Of a stretch of DNA of 11,858 bases, positions 1 through 7,659 are shown one piece after another; within the stretch, counting starts at the first letter, position 1; each line of letters opens with the position of its first letter. The DNA comes from an uncultured Flammeovirgaceae bacterium (GTDB taxonomy: Bacteria; Bacteroidota; Bacteroidia; Cytophagales; Cyclobacteriaceae). The translations under genes and the position numbers were made by a program. Location: contig CAMPJM010000079.1 in NCBI GenBank assembly GCA_946886805.1, positions 1 to 11,858 of the forward strand, in the 5' to 3' direction. The notes under the pieces were generated by a model. The model was given only the letters and a program-made list of their open reading frames with translations. It did no database searches and had not been told where the DNA came from.

Positions 1-14
1 TCACACATTTTAAA

Positions 15-98
15 TCCTGCTAATTTTTTAATCCAGTAAATCCCGATTCAGACAAGGAGAATATCCTGCCAATATTTTACCTCTGTAAATCTCGATCA
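15..98. repeat. Two-copy direct repeat, about 49 bp period, overlapping a gene's stop codon
   Basis: Two similar segments of about 35 bp lie at 15-51 and 64-98. Both begin TCCTGC(T/C)AAT, continue through a T-rich run, and share GTAAATC(C/T)CGAT (36-47 and 85-96, 11 of 12 bases identical). The second copy contains the TGA stop of the minus-strand acetyltransferase (96-98). The first copy resembles short repeats that I associate with intergenic DNA of Bacteroidota, but that is from memory. No terminator hairpin was seen here for the acetyltransferase. Confidence 0.45.
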
Positions 99-653
99 CA
101 GCTCTCTGATCACCCTGCACGGATTTCCGGCTGCAAATACATTTGGTGGGATGTCGCGGGTCACTACACTGCCTGCTCCTATAGTAGTATTTTCACCGAT
201 GGTAACTCCCTTGCAAATAATGGCTCCGCCGCCGACCCAAACATTATCCTTTATCCGGATGGGGGCAGCTAATTCCGGACCTTTAATTCTTTCTGAAGCG
301 ATGACCGGATGATATGCAGTATAAACCTGTACGTTAGGACCAAAAAATACATTATTTCCTAAAAAAACCTCAGCACAGTCCAAAATGATACAATTGAAAT
401 TCATAAAGACATTTTCACCAGTGTAAATATGGCTTCCATAATCGCAGTAAAATGGAGCCTGTATATCTAAATTATTTCCAGCTTTTCCTAAAAGAGCGGT
501 CATAATTTTCTTTCTTTCTTCGTGATCCTCATAGCTTGTCTGATTGTATTTAGAAAATAATCTGCGGGCATTGTTCCGCATCCCGACCAACAAAGGATCT
601 GTAGCTATGTAAAGCTCATCGGAAAGCATTTTTTGTAACTCTGTCTTATTCAT
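96..653 (-). CDS. Maltose/galactoside O-acetyltransferase family protein (hexapeptide-repeat sugar acetyltransferase)
   Basis: This 185-residue cytoplasmic enzyme most likely transfers acetyl from acetyl-CoA to a sugar or other hydroxyl acceptor, as Maa, LacA and NodL do. Residues 4-56 match the helical maltose acetyltransferase N-terminal domain, including the DPLLVGMRNNARRL stretch. From about residue 60 to 180 there are hexapeptide repeats of the left-handed beta-helix, ending in the typical GAGSVVTRDIPPN and AAGNPCRVI signatures. The catalytic histidine is His115 in YTAYHP, the same number as in E. coli LacA. Length is normal for the family and nothing is missing. The start is the first ATG and has no strong ribosome site, as is usual in Bacteroidota. 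The gene is divergent from the macroglobulin gene. The true acceptor cannot be read from sequence; family assignment is secure, substrate is not. Confidence 0.93.
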   Translation of the reverse strand: MNKTELQKMLSDELYIATDPLLVGMRNNARRLFSKYNQTSYEDHEERKKIMTALLGKAGNNLDIQAPFYCDYGSHIYTGENVFMNFNCIILDCAEVFLGNNVFFGPNVQVYTAYHPVIASERIKGPELAAPIRIKDNVWVGGGAIICKGVTIGENTTIGAGSVVTRDIPPNVFAAGNPCRVIREL

Positions 654-668
654 CTCAATATATATTTT

Positions 669-678
669 TAACCGGTTA
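669..678. promoter_or_regulatory. TAACCGGTTA palindrome upstream of the acetyltransferase
   Basis: A perfect 10 bp palindrome ends 16 bases upstream of the acetyltransferase ATG on the minus strand. That is a plausible operator or leader position. A similar palindrome lies before the divergent macroglobulin gene. Function is inferred from placement and symmetry only. Confidence 0.22.
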
Positions 679-945
679 TGAAAATCAAGTAAATCGTACA
701 GTAATCAATGAAAAACAAGCCATTATAAACCACCTACCCTAGAAAATAGATAGACCTGCCACCAAGTATATTGGGGAATGAGATTCTTAAAAGCTAGTTT
801 CAACAATCTCTTTATATGAAATATCAATTTCAACAACAGGCATATTTTGTAAATGTTTATGTTTCTCTGCCTTTTCTACCTTTCTGATAAACCATGGATA
901 AATATTTGATCAGATGTAAGATATTTTGTTTATTGTTTTATTTCT

Positions 946-957
946 TAACCTAGGTTA
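946..957. promoter_or_regulatory. TAACCTAGGTTA palindrome upstream of the macroglobulin gene
   Basis: A perfect 12 bp palindrome lies 33 bases before the ATG at 991. It extends imperfectly outward through TTCT and AGAA arms, with one extra T on the left. It could be an operator or a short hairpin in the leader. No regulator can be named. Confidence 0.25.
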
Positions 958-990
958 GAATATATTAGCGTTTTAATCCAATATTTGGCT

Positions 991-3900
991 ATGAAACCAA
1001 CCCTAAGAATATTTTCAGTCCTTCTTTTTCTTGTTTTAATATCCTGTAATAAACAAAGCGACCTAGCTGATTTTAGCAGCCCTCAGCATTTATTTGCAGA
1101 TTATATTGCTTCTTACACCTCGGGAATTATTTCCAGTAGCAGCGAAATTAAAATCAGGTTAACAAAAAAAATAGAGAACGCGATACCGGGCGAAAAACTA
1201 ACAGAAGAAGTGCTGCAATTTGAGCCTTCATTAGACGGTTATGCCTACTGGGAAGATGCCTATACGGTTGCCTTTCACCCTGAAGAGAAATTAACTGGTG
1301 GGGAAGATTATAAGGCCAGGTTACACCTCAATAAAATTATTGAAACCACAGAAGAAAAGGAAGAGTTTAAATTCGTTTTCCATGTAATGCCGCAGAACTT
1401 TGAAGTAAACATAGGCGATATTGGCTTTTACGATATCCATACCTTAGACAAAGTAAAGTTGACCGGAACCGTAAAAACAGCTGATTTGGCTGAGGATGTG
1501 GCAATTGAAAAAATGCTAAACGCTACCCAGAACGACGAAAAATTAAAAATAACCTGGGACCATAGTCAGGGAAGAAATACACATCGATTTATAATTGAAA
1601 ATATTGAACGAACCGATAAAAAAGGGAATGTTGAGATTTCGTGGAATGGAGCTCCCCTTGATGTTGAGAAAAACGATCAAGCAAATGTAGAAATACCTTC
1701 GCTTAAGGATTATAAGGTATTATCTGCAAATATGATTAGAGGCGAGGACAGTTATCTTTCAGTCCATTTTTCCGATCCGTTAATGATTGATCAGGATTTG
1801 ACAGGGCTTGTACAGCTCCATCAGGAAGGAAATGCTCCCCGAATTGTGGTTGATGTCAACGAACTTAAAATTTATCCTGATCAAATTTCCGGTGAAGAAA
1901 TAAACCTGACGATTTATCAGGAGGTGAAGAATATTTCGGGTGAAAAGTTAGCAAAAGATTTTAGTCAGACTATAGAGTTCTCCCAACAAAATCCCGAAGT
2001 AAAGCTTACCCTGAAACAGAATTCAGTTATTTTGCCGGGATCTGAAGGTTTAATTCTTCCTTTTGAAGCAGTAGGCTTATCTGCCGTTGATGTTTCTGTA
2101 ATTAAGATATATGAAGAAAATGTGCTTCAATACCTTCAGGTAAACAATTTTGGAGGGACAAGTGAAATAAAACGGGTAGGTCGGCCGGTAGTGCAGAAAG
2201 TAATTCCTTTAAATGGGTCTGGGGTAGTGGACCTACTGGAGTGGAACAGATTTACGCTTGATCTCTCGGAGATAATGGAAACCGAACCAGGAGCGGTATA
2301 CCAGATCTCTATCAATTTTAGAAAATCCCAGGCGTTGAATTTTTGTTCAACTGAGGATCAAATAATAGAAGAGGAGCCAGTGGGACTTGGCAATTGGGAT
2401 GATCCTGATTCACCCTCTTATTGGGATTATTACGAATATAACTATAACAACTACGATTGGCAGCAAAGAGATAACCCCTGCAGCTATTCTTATTACAGGA
2501 ACAAGAGTATAAGTAAGATATTATTTGCCTCAGACTTGGGGATAATCGCAAAAAGATCCGATGTAGGTAACCTTAAAATTGTGGTAACCAATCTACTGAC
2601 CACAGAACCGGAAGTAGCTGATGTGGAAGTTTATAATTTCCAGCAACAATTAATAGCACAGGGAAAAACCTCTGCTGAGGGAATTGCAGATATAGAAGTT
2701 TCATCAAAACCATTTGCCATTGTTGTAAAACGAGGAGACAAAAGAGGCTATTTGAAATTAACAGATGGCACTTCTCTTTCATTAAGCAATTTTGATGTTT
2801 CGGGACAAAGCATCCAAATGGGAATTAAAGGTTTTATTTATGGAGAAAGAGGGGTATGGAGGCCAGGAGATACTTTACATTTATCCTTTATTTTAGAAGA
2901 TAAGCAAAATTCATTGCCAGAAACACATCCGGTAATAATGGAGCTGTATAACCCCAAAGGACAATTGGTCAACCGAAAGGTAAGTACACAAGGGAAAGCA
3001 GGAATGTATTACTTCAATTTGAATACAGCAGCGGATGCACCAACGGGAAATTGGCAGGCAAAGGTAAAAGTGGGGGGAGCAGAGTTTTCCGAAAGATTGA
3101 AAATTGAAACTGTGAAACCTAACAGGTTAAAAACTGATCTCAGCTTTGGGAAAGAAAAATTAACAGCACTTGATGAGCAAATAAAAGCAGAATTAAATGT
3201 GAGGTGGCTGCATGGAGCAACAGGCAAAAATCTTCGCACTCAAATCGAGCTTTTGATGGTACCGACTACTACTGTTTTCGAAGATTATAAAAATTTTACT
3301 TTTGATGATGCATCGAAGGAGTATTATACCGAAAGTGAAATTGTATTTGATGGCAGGGTAGATAGCGAAGGGAATGCTACAGTTAATATCCCTTTAAATA
3401 AAAACACAAGGGCACCCGGTGCTGTAAACGCAATCTTTAAAACCAAAGCTTTTGAAGAAGGTGGCGATTTTAGCATTGGCCAGTTCAACATTCTTTACTA
3501 CCCATACACTAGCTTTGTTGGGATTCAGGCACCGGAAGGGGACAAGAGAGGGCTTTTGCTAACAGATGAAGATCATACAATCAAAATTGCCACGGTAGAT
3601 GCAAATGGAAACCCAATTAGTCGGAATAACCTAAAGGTGGAATTGTATAAACTGGAGTGGAAATGGTGGTGGGATAATGCGTACGAAAGCTTAAGCAACT
3701 ATGTGGGTAGATCTTATCAAACACCAATACAGGAAGCTACTGTGAGTTCCAAAAATGGAAAAGCAAGCTGGAAATTGAGGATAAACCACCCGGAATGGGG
3801 ACGGTATTTTATAAAAGTTACAGATCCTGAATCTGGACATTCGGCGGGTAAAATTGTTGCGGTTGATTGGCCTGGCTGGGCAAGTGGTAGCAAAGATGGG

Positions 3901-6513
3901 CTCGACGGAGTCACCATGCTTAACTTTGACACTGACAAGGAAGAGTACAAAGTTGGGGAATCAGTAAAATTGAACATTCCCGGTGGAGAAGGCGGAAGAG
4001 CTTTGATTAGCCTTGAGACAGGAAGTAAAATCATAAAAACCATTTGGGCGGAAACAAAAGCGGGAACTACAACAGTAGAATTTGAAGCTTCAGAAGAAAT
4101 GGCTCCAAATATTTATGCCCATATCACGCTGATACAACCTCATGCGCAAACAGCAAATGATTTACCGATAAGATTATATGGAGTACAGTCTATTGCTATC
4201 GTAGATCCAAATACACAACTTCATCCGGTAATTCAAATGCCTGAGGAATTGCGGCCAGAATCCACTTTCAAAGTGAGTGTAAAGGAAAAGTCAGGAAAAG
4301 CTATGGCTTATTCTTTGGCGGTTGTAGAAGATGGTCTTCTTGATTTGACTCAGTATAAAACGCCTGCTCCATGGAAACATTTCTATGCAAGGGAAGCACT
4401 TGGTGTAAAAACCTGGGACATGTATAATGAAGTAATAGGTGCTTTTGGAGGAAATATTGAAAGGTTGCTGGCAGTAGGAGGGGATGGCGAAATTATATTG
4501 CAGGAGGACAAGGAAGTTAACCGTTTTAAACCTGTTGTAAAATATTTAGGGCCGTTTTACTTAGAAGCAGGTAAAACCGCAACACATAATATAGAAATGC
4601 CCCAGTATATCGGAAGCGTTCGTACGATGGTGATTGCTGCAAATGAAGGTGCTTATGGAGCGGCAGAAGTTACAACTCCGGTGAAGCAGCCGCTTATGGT
4701 ATTGGCAACTTTACCGCGTGTGGCCGGACCTGGAGAAGACATTGTTTTACCAGTAAATATCTTCACTACCAATAAAGCCACGAAGCAGGTGAAGGTAGAA
4801 GTAAAAGCAAGTGGAAAGTTGAAAGTAGCAGGAGCCGCGCAAAAGTCCTTAACCTTTTCTGAACCGGGTGATCAGGTCACTTATTTTTCTCTTAAATCAT
4901 CAGAAGCTTTAGGGGAAGGAAGCGTAGTAGTGACGGCAACTTCGGGAAGCTTGAAAGCTACTTACGATGTTACTTTAAATATCAGGGTTTCTAATCCACC
5001 GTTAATAGCGGTTGAGGATAAATTAATTCCTTCAAAAGATAAATGGCAGGTAAGCTATAGTCCTATTGGTATTGCTGGCACCAACGAAGGAGTAATTGAA
5101 ATCAGCACTTTGCCGCCGTTGAATTTAGAACAGCGTTTACAATATCTTGTTCAATATCCTCATGGTTGTATCGAACAAATAACGTCTTCTGTTTTTGCCC
5201 AACTTTTTTTAGAGAAGCTGACGACTGTTGATGAAGCAAGGGAGAAGCAAATTGAGCAAAATATTAAGCAGGCGATCAGTGCTTTACGAGGATTTCAATT
5301 GTCATCTGGGGGCTTCTCCTATTGGCCGGGGAATACTACTCCAGATGCTTGGGGAACGAGTTATGCCGGACATTTTCTATTGGAGGCCAAAAATAAGGGC
5401 TATAATGTTCCTGATGAACTGCTGTCTTCCTGGGTAGACTTTCAGGAGTTGCAGGCTTCCCAGTGGTCACCGGGAGTGACGACAAATCAGAATGAATTGA
5501 TTCAGGCCTACAGATTGTACACGTTGGCTCTTGCAGGAAAACCTGCATTGGGCGCAATGAACCGGATGAAAGAGCGTGAATATAGTGTTACGACGCAGTG
5601 GAGATTGGCGCTGGCTTATGCAGTGGCAGGATATAAGGATGAGGCAAGAAAATTAGTTGAGAATATTACCACACAAGTTGTGGATTACAAGGAATTATCC
5701 GGTACCTATGGTTCTCAGACAAGAGACCAAGCAATGATCCTGGAAACATTGGTTGCCCTTGAAGATGATGAAAAGGCATTTGAAATGCTTTCAACTATTG
5801 CGGATCAAATGGGGAACGGCGACAGGTGGATGAGCACCCAAACTACAGCGTATTGTTTAATTGCCATTTCACGATATGCAGACAAGCATTCTATTGATAA
5901 AAATATGAACGTAAAGGTATCGGTGAATAACCGAACCGAAACCTTGAACCAAAAGCAATTTGTTTCGCAGGTATTTTTATTATCGCCACAGCAAGCTCAA
6001 GAAATTACTATAGAAAATAATGGTGAGTCACCAGTTTATGCCAGACTAATTAAGAGAGGAGTGCCACTTACTGGTGATGAGCAGGAAACCTCCAGAAATA
6101 TTGGCTTGACGGTTCGATATACAACTATTGAAGGGGAAGAGCTTGATGTAAGCAATATTAAGCAGGGAACTGATTTTAAAGCCGTCGTTACTGTTCATAA
6201 TACCGGAACAGGCAGAGATTACGAAGAGCTGGCACTGTCTCAGATTTTTCCTTCAGGTTGGGAAATCATCAATACCAGGTTAGATGATACCCAGCAGTAT
6301 TATAATCAGGGCAAAGCAAACTATCAGGATATTAGGGACGACAGGGTTTATACCTATTTCGATTTGAAGGCAAACGAAAGAAAGGTTTATACCATTTTAT
6401 TGAATGCCAGTTATCAGGGAAAATTCTATTTGCCGGCGGTATCAGTAGAAGCCATGTATGACAATAGCATCTACGCAAACAAAAAAGGCCAATGGGTAGA
6501 GGTAAAACCGTAG
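991..6513 (+). CDS. Alpha-2-macroglobulin family lipoprotein with intact thioester motif
   Basis: This 1840-residue envelope protein probably traps proteases: cleavage of its bait region exposes a reactive thioester that captures the attacker. A signal peptide ends in lipobox LISC, making Cys19 the lipidated N-terminus. Residues about 40-600 are macroglobulin-like beta domains. An MG2 domain starts near 611 with YGERGVWRPGD, a bait-region domain lies near 975-1110, and the A2M domain near 1180-1290 (MPQYIGSVRTMV). The alpha-helical thioester domain runs from about 1345 to 1690, with Cys1393 and Gln1396 in HGCIEQ. A C-terminal beta domain fills about 1715-1830. Length is usual for Bacteroidota homologues. 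I chose ATG at 991 over an in-frame TTG six bases upstream because it gives a standard start and a basic signal-peptide N-terminus. A Tyr/Asp/Asn/Trp-rich loop sits between Cys452 and Cys497. The customary partner gene pbpC is not adjacent. Confidence 0.96.
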   Translation: MKPTLRIFSVLLFLVLISCNKQSDLADFSSPQHLFADYIASYTSGIISSSSEIKIRLTKKIENAIPGEKLTEEVLQFEPSLDGYAYWEDAYTVAFHPEEKLTGGEDYKARLHLNKIIETTEEKEEFKFVFHVMPQNFEVNIGDIGFYDIHTLDKVKLTGTVKTADLAEDVAIEKMLNATQNDEKLKITWDHSQGRNTHRFIIENIERTDKKGNVEISWNGAPLDVEKNDQANVEIPSLKDYKVLSANMIRGEDSYLSVHFSDPLMIDQDLTGLVQLHQEGNAPRIVVDVNELKIYPDQISGEEINLTIYQEVKNISGEKLAKDFSQTIEFSQQNPEVKLTLKQNSVILPGSEGLILPFEAVGLSAVDVSVIKIYEENVLQYLQVNNFGGTSEIKRVGRPVVQKVIPLNGSGVVDLLEWNRFTLDLSEIMETEPGAVYQISINFRKSQALNFCSTEDQIIEEEPVGLGNWDDPDSPSYWDYYEYNYNNYDWQQRDNPCSYSYYRNKSISKILFASDLGIIAKRSDVGNLKIVVTNLLTTEPEVADVEVYNFQQQLIAQGKTSAEGIADIEVSSKPFAIVVKRGDKRGYLKLTDGTSLSLSNFDVSGQSIQMGIKGFIYGERGVWRPGDTLHLSFILEDKQNSLPETHPVIMELYNPKGQLVNRKVSTQGKAGMYYFNLNTAADAPTGNWQAKVKVGGAEFSERLKIETVKPNRLKTDLSFGKEKLTALDEQIKAELNVRWLHGATGKNLRTQIELLMVPTTTVFEDYKNFTFDDASKEYYTESEIVFDGRVDSEGNATVNIPLNKNTRAPGAVNAIFKTKAFEEGGDFSIGQFNILYYPYTSFVGIQAPEGDKRGLLLTDEDHTIKIATVDANGNPISRNNLKVELYKLEWKWWWDNAYESLSNYVGRSYQTPIQEATVSSKNGKASWKLRINHPEWGRYFIKVTDPESGHSAGKIVAVDWPGWASGSKDGLDGVTMLNFDTDKEEYKVGESVKLNIPGGEGGRALISLETGSKIIKTIWAETKAGTTTVEFEASEEMAPNIYAHITLIQPHAQTANDLPIRLYGVQSIAIVDPNTQLHPVIQMPEELRPESTFKVSVKEKSGKAMAYSLAVVEDGLLDLTQYKTPAPWKHFYAREALGVKTWDMYNEVIGAFGGNIERLLAVGGDGEIILQEDKEVNRFKPVVKYLGPFYLEAGKTATHNIEMPQYIGSVRTMVIAANEGAYGAAEVTTPVKQPLMVLATLPRVAGPGEDIVLPVNIFTTNKATKQVKVEVKASGKLKVAGAAQKSLTFSEPGDQVTYFSLKSSEALGEGSVVVTATSGSLKATYDVTLNIRVSNPPLIAVEDKLIPSKDKWQVSYSPIGIAGTNEGVIEISTLPPLNLEQRLQYLVQYPHGCIEQITSSVFAQLFLEKLTTVDEAREKQIEQNIKQAISALRGFQLSSGGFSYWPGNTTPDAWGTSYAGHFLLEAKNKGYNVPDELLSSWVDFQELQASQWSPGVTTNQNELIQAYRLYTLALAGKPALGAMNRMKEREYSVTTQWRLALAYAVAGYKDEARKLVENITTQVVDYKELSGTYGSQTRDQAMILETLVALEDDEKAFEMLSTIADQMGNGDRWMSTQTTAYCLIAISRYADKHSIDKNMNVKVSVNNRTETLNQKQFVSQVFLLSPQQAQEITIENNGESPVYARLIKRGVPLTGDEQETSRNIGLTVRYTTIEGEELDVSNIKQGTDFKAVVTVHNTGTGRDYEELALSQIFPSGWEIINTRLDDTQQYYNQGKANYQDIRDDRVYTYFDLKANERKVYTILLNASYQGKFYLPAVSVEAMYDNSIYANKKGQWVEVKP

Positions 6514-6534
6514 AGACGCGATTTATCGCGTCTC
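6513..6534 (+). terminator. Hairpin at the macroglobulin stop codon, possible transcript end
   Basis: GAGACGCGA (6513-6521) pairs perfectly with TCGCGTCTC (6526-6534) across a TTTA loop. The first base is the last base of the TAG stop. The 9 bp stem is strong, but no T-tract follows, so it may act as a weak terminator or a 3' end stabiliser. It is also the first unit of the repeat array that follows. Confidence 0.35.
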
Positions 6535-6725
6535 AATGCGATTTATCGCGTCTCAATGCGATTTATCGCGTCTGATACGATTTATCGCGTCTGATACGAT
6601 TTATCACGTCTGATGCGATTTATCGCGTCTAGACACGATTATGGCGTCTAGATATCAATACAAATAATTGCATTTATAGCGATTCAATGCGTCTCAATAC
6701 CATTTATCGGTCTCTTTGCGATTTA
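6513..6725. repeat. Tandem array of about 20 bp palindromic units
   Basis: Units of the form GCGATTTATCGCGTCT recur at 6518, 6538, 6558, 6577, 6596 and 6615, with an altered copy at 6635. Spacing is 18 to 20 bp. Linkers change from CAAT to GATA to GAT along the array. From about 6670 to 6725 the units decay but TTTAT, GCGTCT and CAAT(A/G)C pieces persist. Within a unit CGCGA and TCGCG are complementary, so each unit can fold and units can pair with each other. The element touches the stop codon of the macroglobulin gene. No coding function is apparent. Confidence 0.88.
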
Positions 6726-6815
6726 AGGTGGCGGTTTTGGACTGATCCATCCATGACTGATTTGCTTTACTAGCTAATTTATAAAAAAATCATAATGCTC
6801 CTTCTTCCAGAAGCC

Positions 6816-6992
6816 ACCTCACCTTGCCAAGGGCATTCGTTTGGAAAAATTCTCTCCTGAAGGAGAGGACTTGCCTCACCGCTAAGCGCAGATTCCAAAA
6901 TCAACCGTCTCTGTCGCTACAAAATCACAACCATTGTTGCTACAACCACTGCTGTAACACCTTCTCCTTGACGAGGAAGCAGGGGATGAGGT
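6816..6992. repeat. Dispersed hairpin-rich intergenic repeat, copy 1
   Basis: This 177 bp copy is bounded by ACCTCA at the left and TGAGGT at the right. It contains the hairpin CTCTCCT-GA-AGGAGAG (6852-6867), then GCTAAG, CCAAAATCAAC, ACAACCACTGCTGTAACACC and CTTCTCCTTGA in the same order as copy 2. Relative to copy 2 it carries an extra internal piece: ACAACCATTGTTGCT is followed directly by ACAACCACTGCTGTA, an apparent local duplication. It has no open frame of its own that looks coding and is probably a non-autonomous mobile or REP-like sequence. Confidence 0.75.
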
Positions 6993-7063
6993 TAAACCCT
7001 CGATTATCATTTGAAAACATAAAAGAAAAAAAAGCTTTTGCGAAAACAATAAAAGCCTGCCAT

Positions 7064-7217
7064 ACCTCACCTAAATCCTCTCCTGAAGGAGAGGACTTAC
7101 CTCGTCGCTAAGAGCAAATCCCAAAATCAACAAACACTGTCGCTACAACCACTGCTGTAACACCTTCTCCTTGAGGAGAAGGCAGAGCTTGCCCCGTAGG
7201 ATGACGGGGGATGAGGT
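7064..7217. repeat. Dispersed hairpin-rich intergenic repeat, copy 2
   Basis: This 154 bp copy is bounded by ACCTCA (7064-7069) and TGAGGT (7212-7217), a 6 bp terminal inverted repeat. It holds three hairpins: TCCTCTCC-TGAA-GGAGAGGA (7076-7095), CCTTCTCC-TTGA-GGAGAAGG (7163-7182) and CCCCGT-AGGATG-ACGGGG (7192-7209). It lies in the same orientation as copy 1, with 71 bp of AT-rich DNA between them. It is the best preserved of the three copies in this window. Confidence 0.78.
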
Positions 7218-7234
7218 GCCTCAAATAATTACAC

Positions 7235-7263
7235 AAAAAAGGAGCTATATAAGCTCCTTTTTT
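7235..7263 (-). terminator. Strong, symmetric intrinsic terminator of the small secreted protein gene
   Basis: AAAAAAGGAGCT (7235-7246) pairs perfectly with AGCTCCTTTTTT (7252-7263) across the 5-base loop ATATA. On the minus strand this is a GC stem followed by a U-tract, 33 bases after the stop of the gene at 7297-7659. The A and T tracts make it potentially bidirectional, so it may also stop plus-strand transcripts arriving from the repeat region. Confidence 0.88.
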
Positions 7264-7296
7264 ACCACTAAACTAAACTAAACATAAGAAGCAAGA

Positions 7297-7659
7297 TCAG
7301 TCTTTTAAAATGTAATAAGTAATGTTTTCAAACTTCATAAATTCATCGCTCTGCATTATTAATATCAAAAGTTCTTCATCCTCAATAAAGCCATCTTTGG
7401 GTATATCAGCTTCTCTTACTATATTGAAATTGGAATCATAAAACTTTATTTGAGGTGTAGGAGTGTAAATATTTTCTAGATCTTCGGTTTCATTTAATGA
7501 CTTTTCCAAATCAGAAAGCGCTTCTGCATAGACTTCAGCTTCAGTTTTTTTATCTTCTATTTTTTCATTTCCACCTGCAAATACAGGAACAGAAGCAAGG
7601 GCAAGCATAACGAACGAAAGTTTAAAGACTTTGGTGGCGGAGGTGAGTAAGGATTTCAT
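7297..7659 (-). CDS. Small secreted protein of unknown function
   Basis: I do not recognise the family of this 120-residue protein. Residues 1-28 form a clear Sec signal peptide: Lys2, Lys10 and Lys13 precede a hydrophobic core (LSFVMLALASVPVFA), with probable signal peptidase I cleavage after VFA, before GGNEK. There is no lipobox cysteine. The mature part, about 90 residues, is acidic. It has a helical Glu/Lys-rich stretch (31-60) and then a probable beta-rich segment (QIKFYDSNFNIVREADI). The C-terminal LLILIMQSDEFMKFENITYYIL looks like a helix and strand. The mature protein should be periplasmic or exported. It stands alone on the minus strand with its own terminator. The start is the first ATG and gives the complete signal peptide; the upstream A/T-rich leader has no Shine-Dalgarno sequence. 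Confidence 0.85.
   Translation of the reverse strand: MKSLLTSATKVFKLSFVMLALASVPVFAGGNEKIEDKKTEAEVYAEALSDLEKSLNETEDLENIYTPTPQIKFYDSNFNIVREADIPKDGFIEDEELLILIMQSDEFMKFENITYYILKD

Larger units (their letters stand above)
654..990. other. Intergenic region between divergent genes
   Basis: This 337 bp stretch must hold the promoters of the acetyltransferase (minus) and the macroglobulin (plus). It is strongly AT-rich. I could not place a convincing Bacteroidota -7 TAnnTTTG/-33 TTTG pair. It contains two perfect palindromes, listed separately, one near each gene start. It also contains a 40-codon open stretch on the minus strand (787-909) with protein-like composition that may be a decayed gene end. 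Confidence 0.5.

Noticed and set aside
985..990. TTG codon as the start of the macroglobulin gene
   Set aside because: An ATG lies in frame two codons later and gives a normal lipoprotein signal peptide; there is no ribosome site favouring the TTG.
2318..5557. Several open frames of 69-108 codons on both strands inside the macroglobulin gene
   Set aside because: They lie wholly within a well-supported coding sequence and look like shadows of its codon pattern.
6513..6725. CRISPR array
   Set aside because: The units are about 20 bp with linkers of only 3-5 bp, so there are no spacers of 25-40 bp, and no cas genes are present.
6824..7111. A 95-codon plus-strand open frame and a 62-codon minus-strand frame at 6882-7070
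   Set aside because: Both run through the dispersed repeat copies, have repeat-driven composition and no family resemblance; the homologous segment in copy 3 does not keep the frame.
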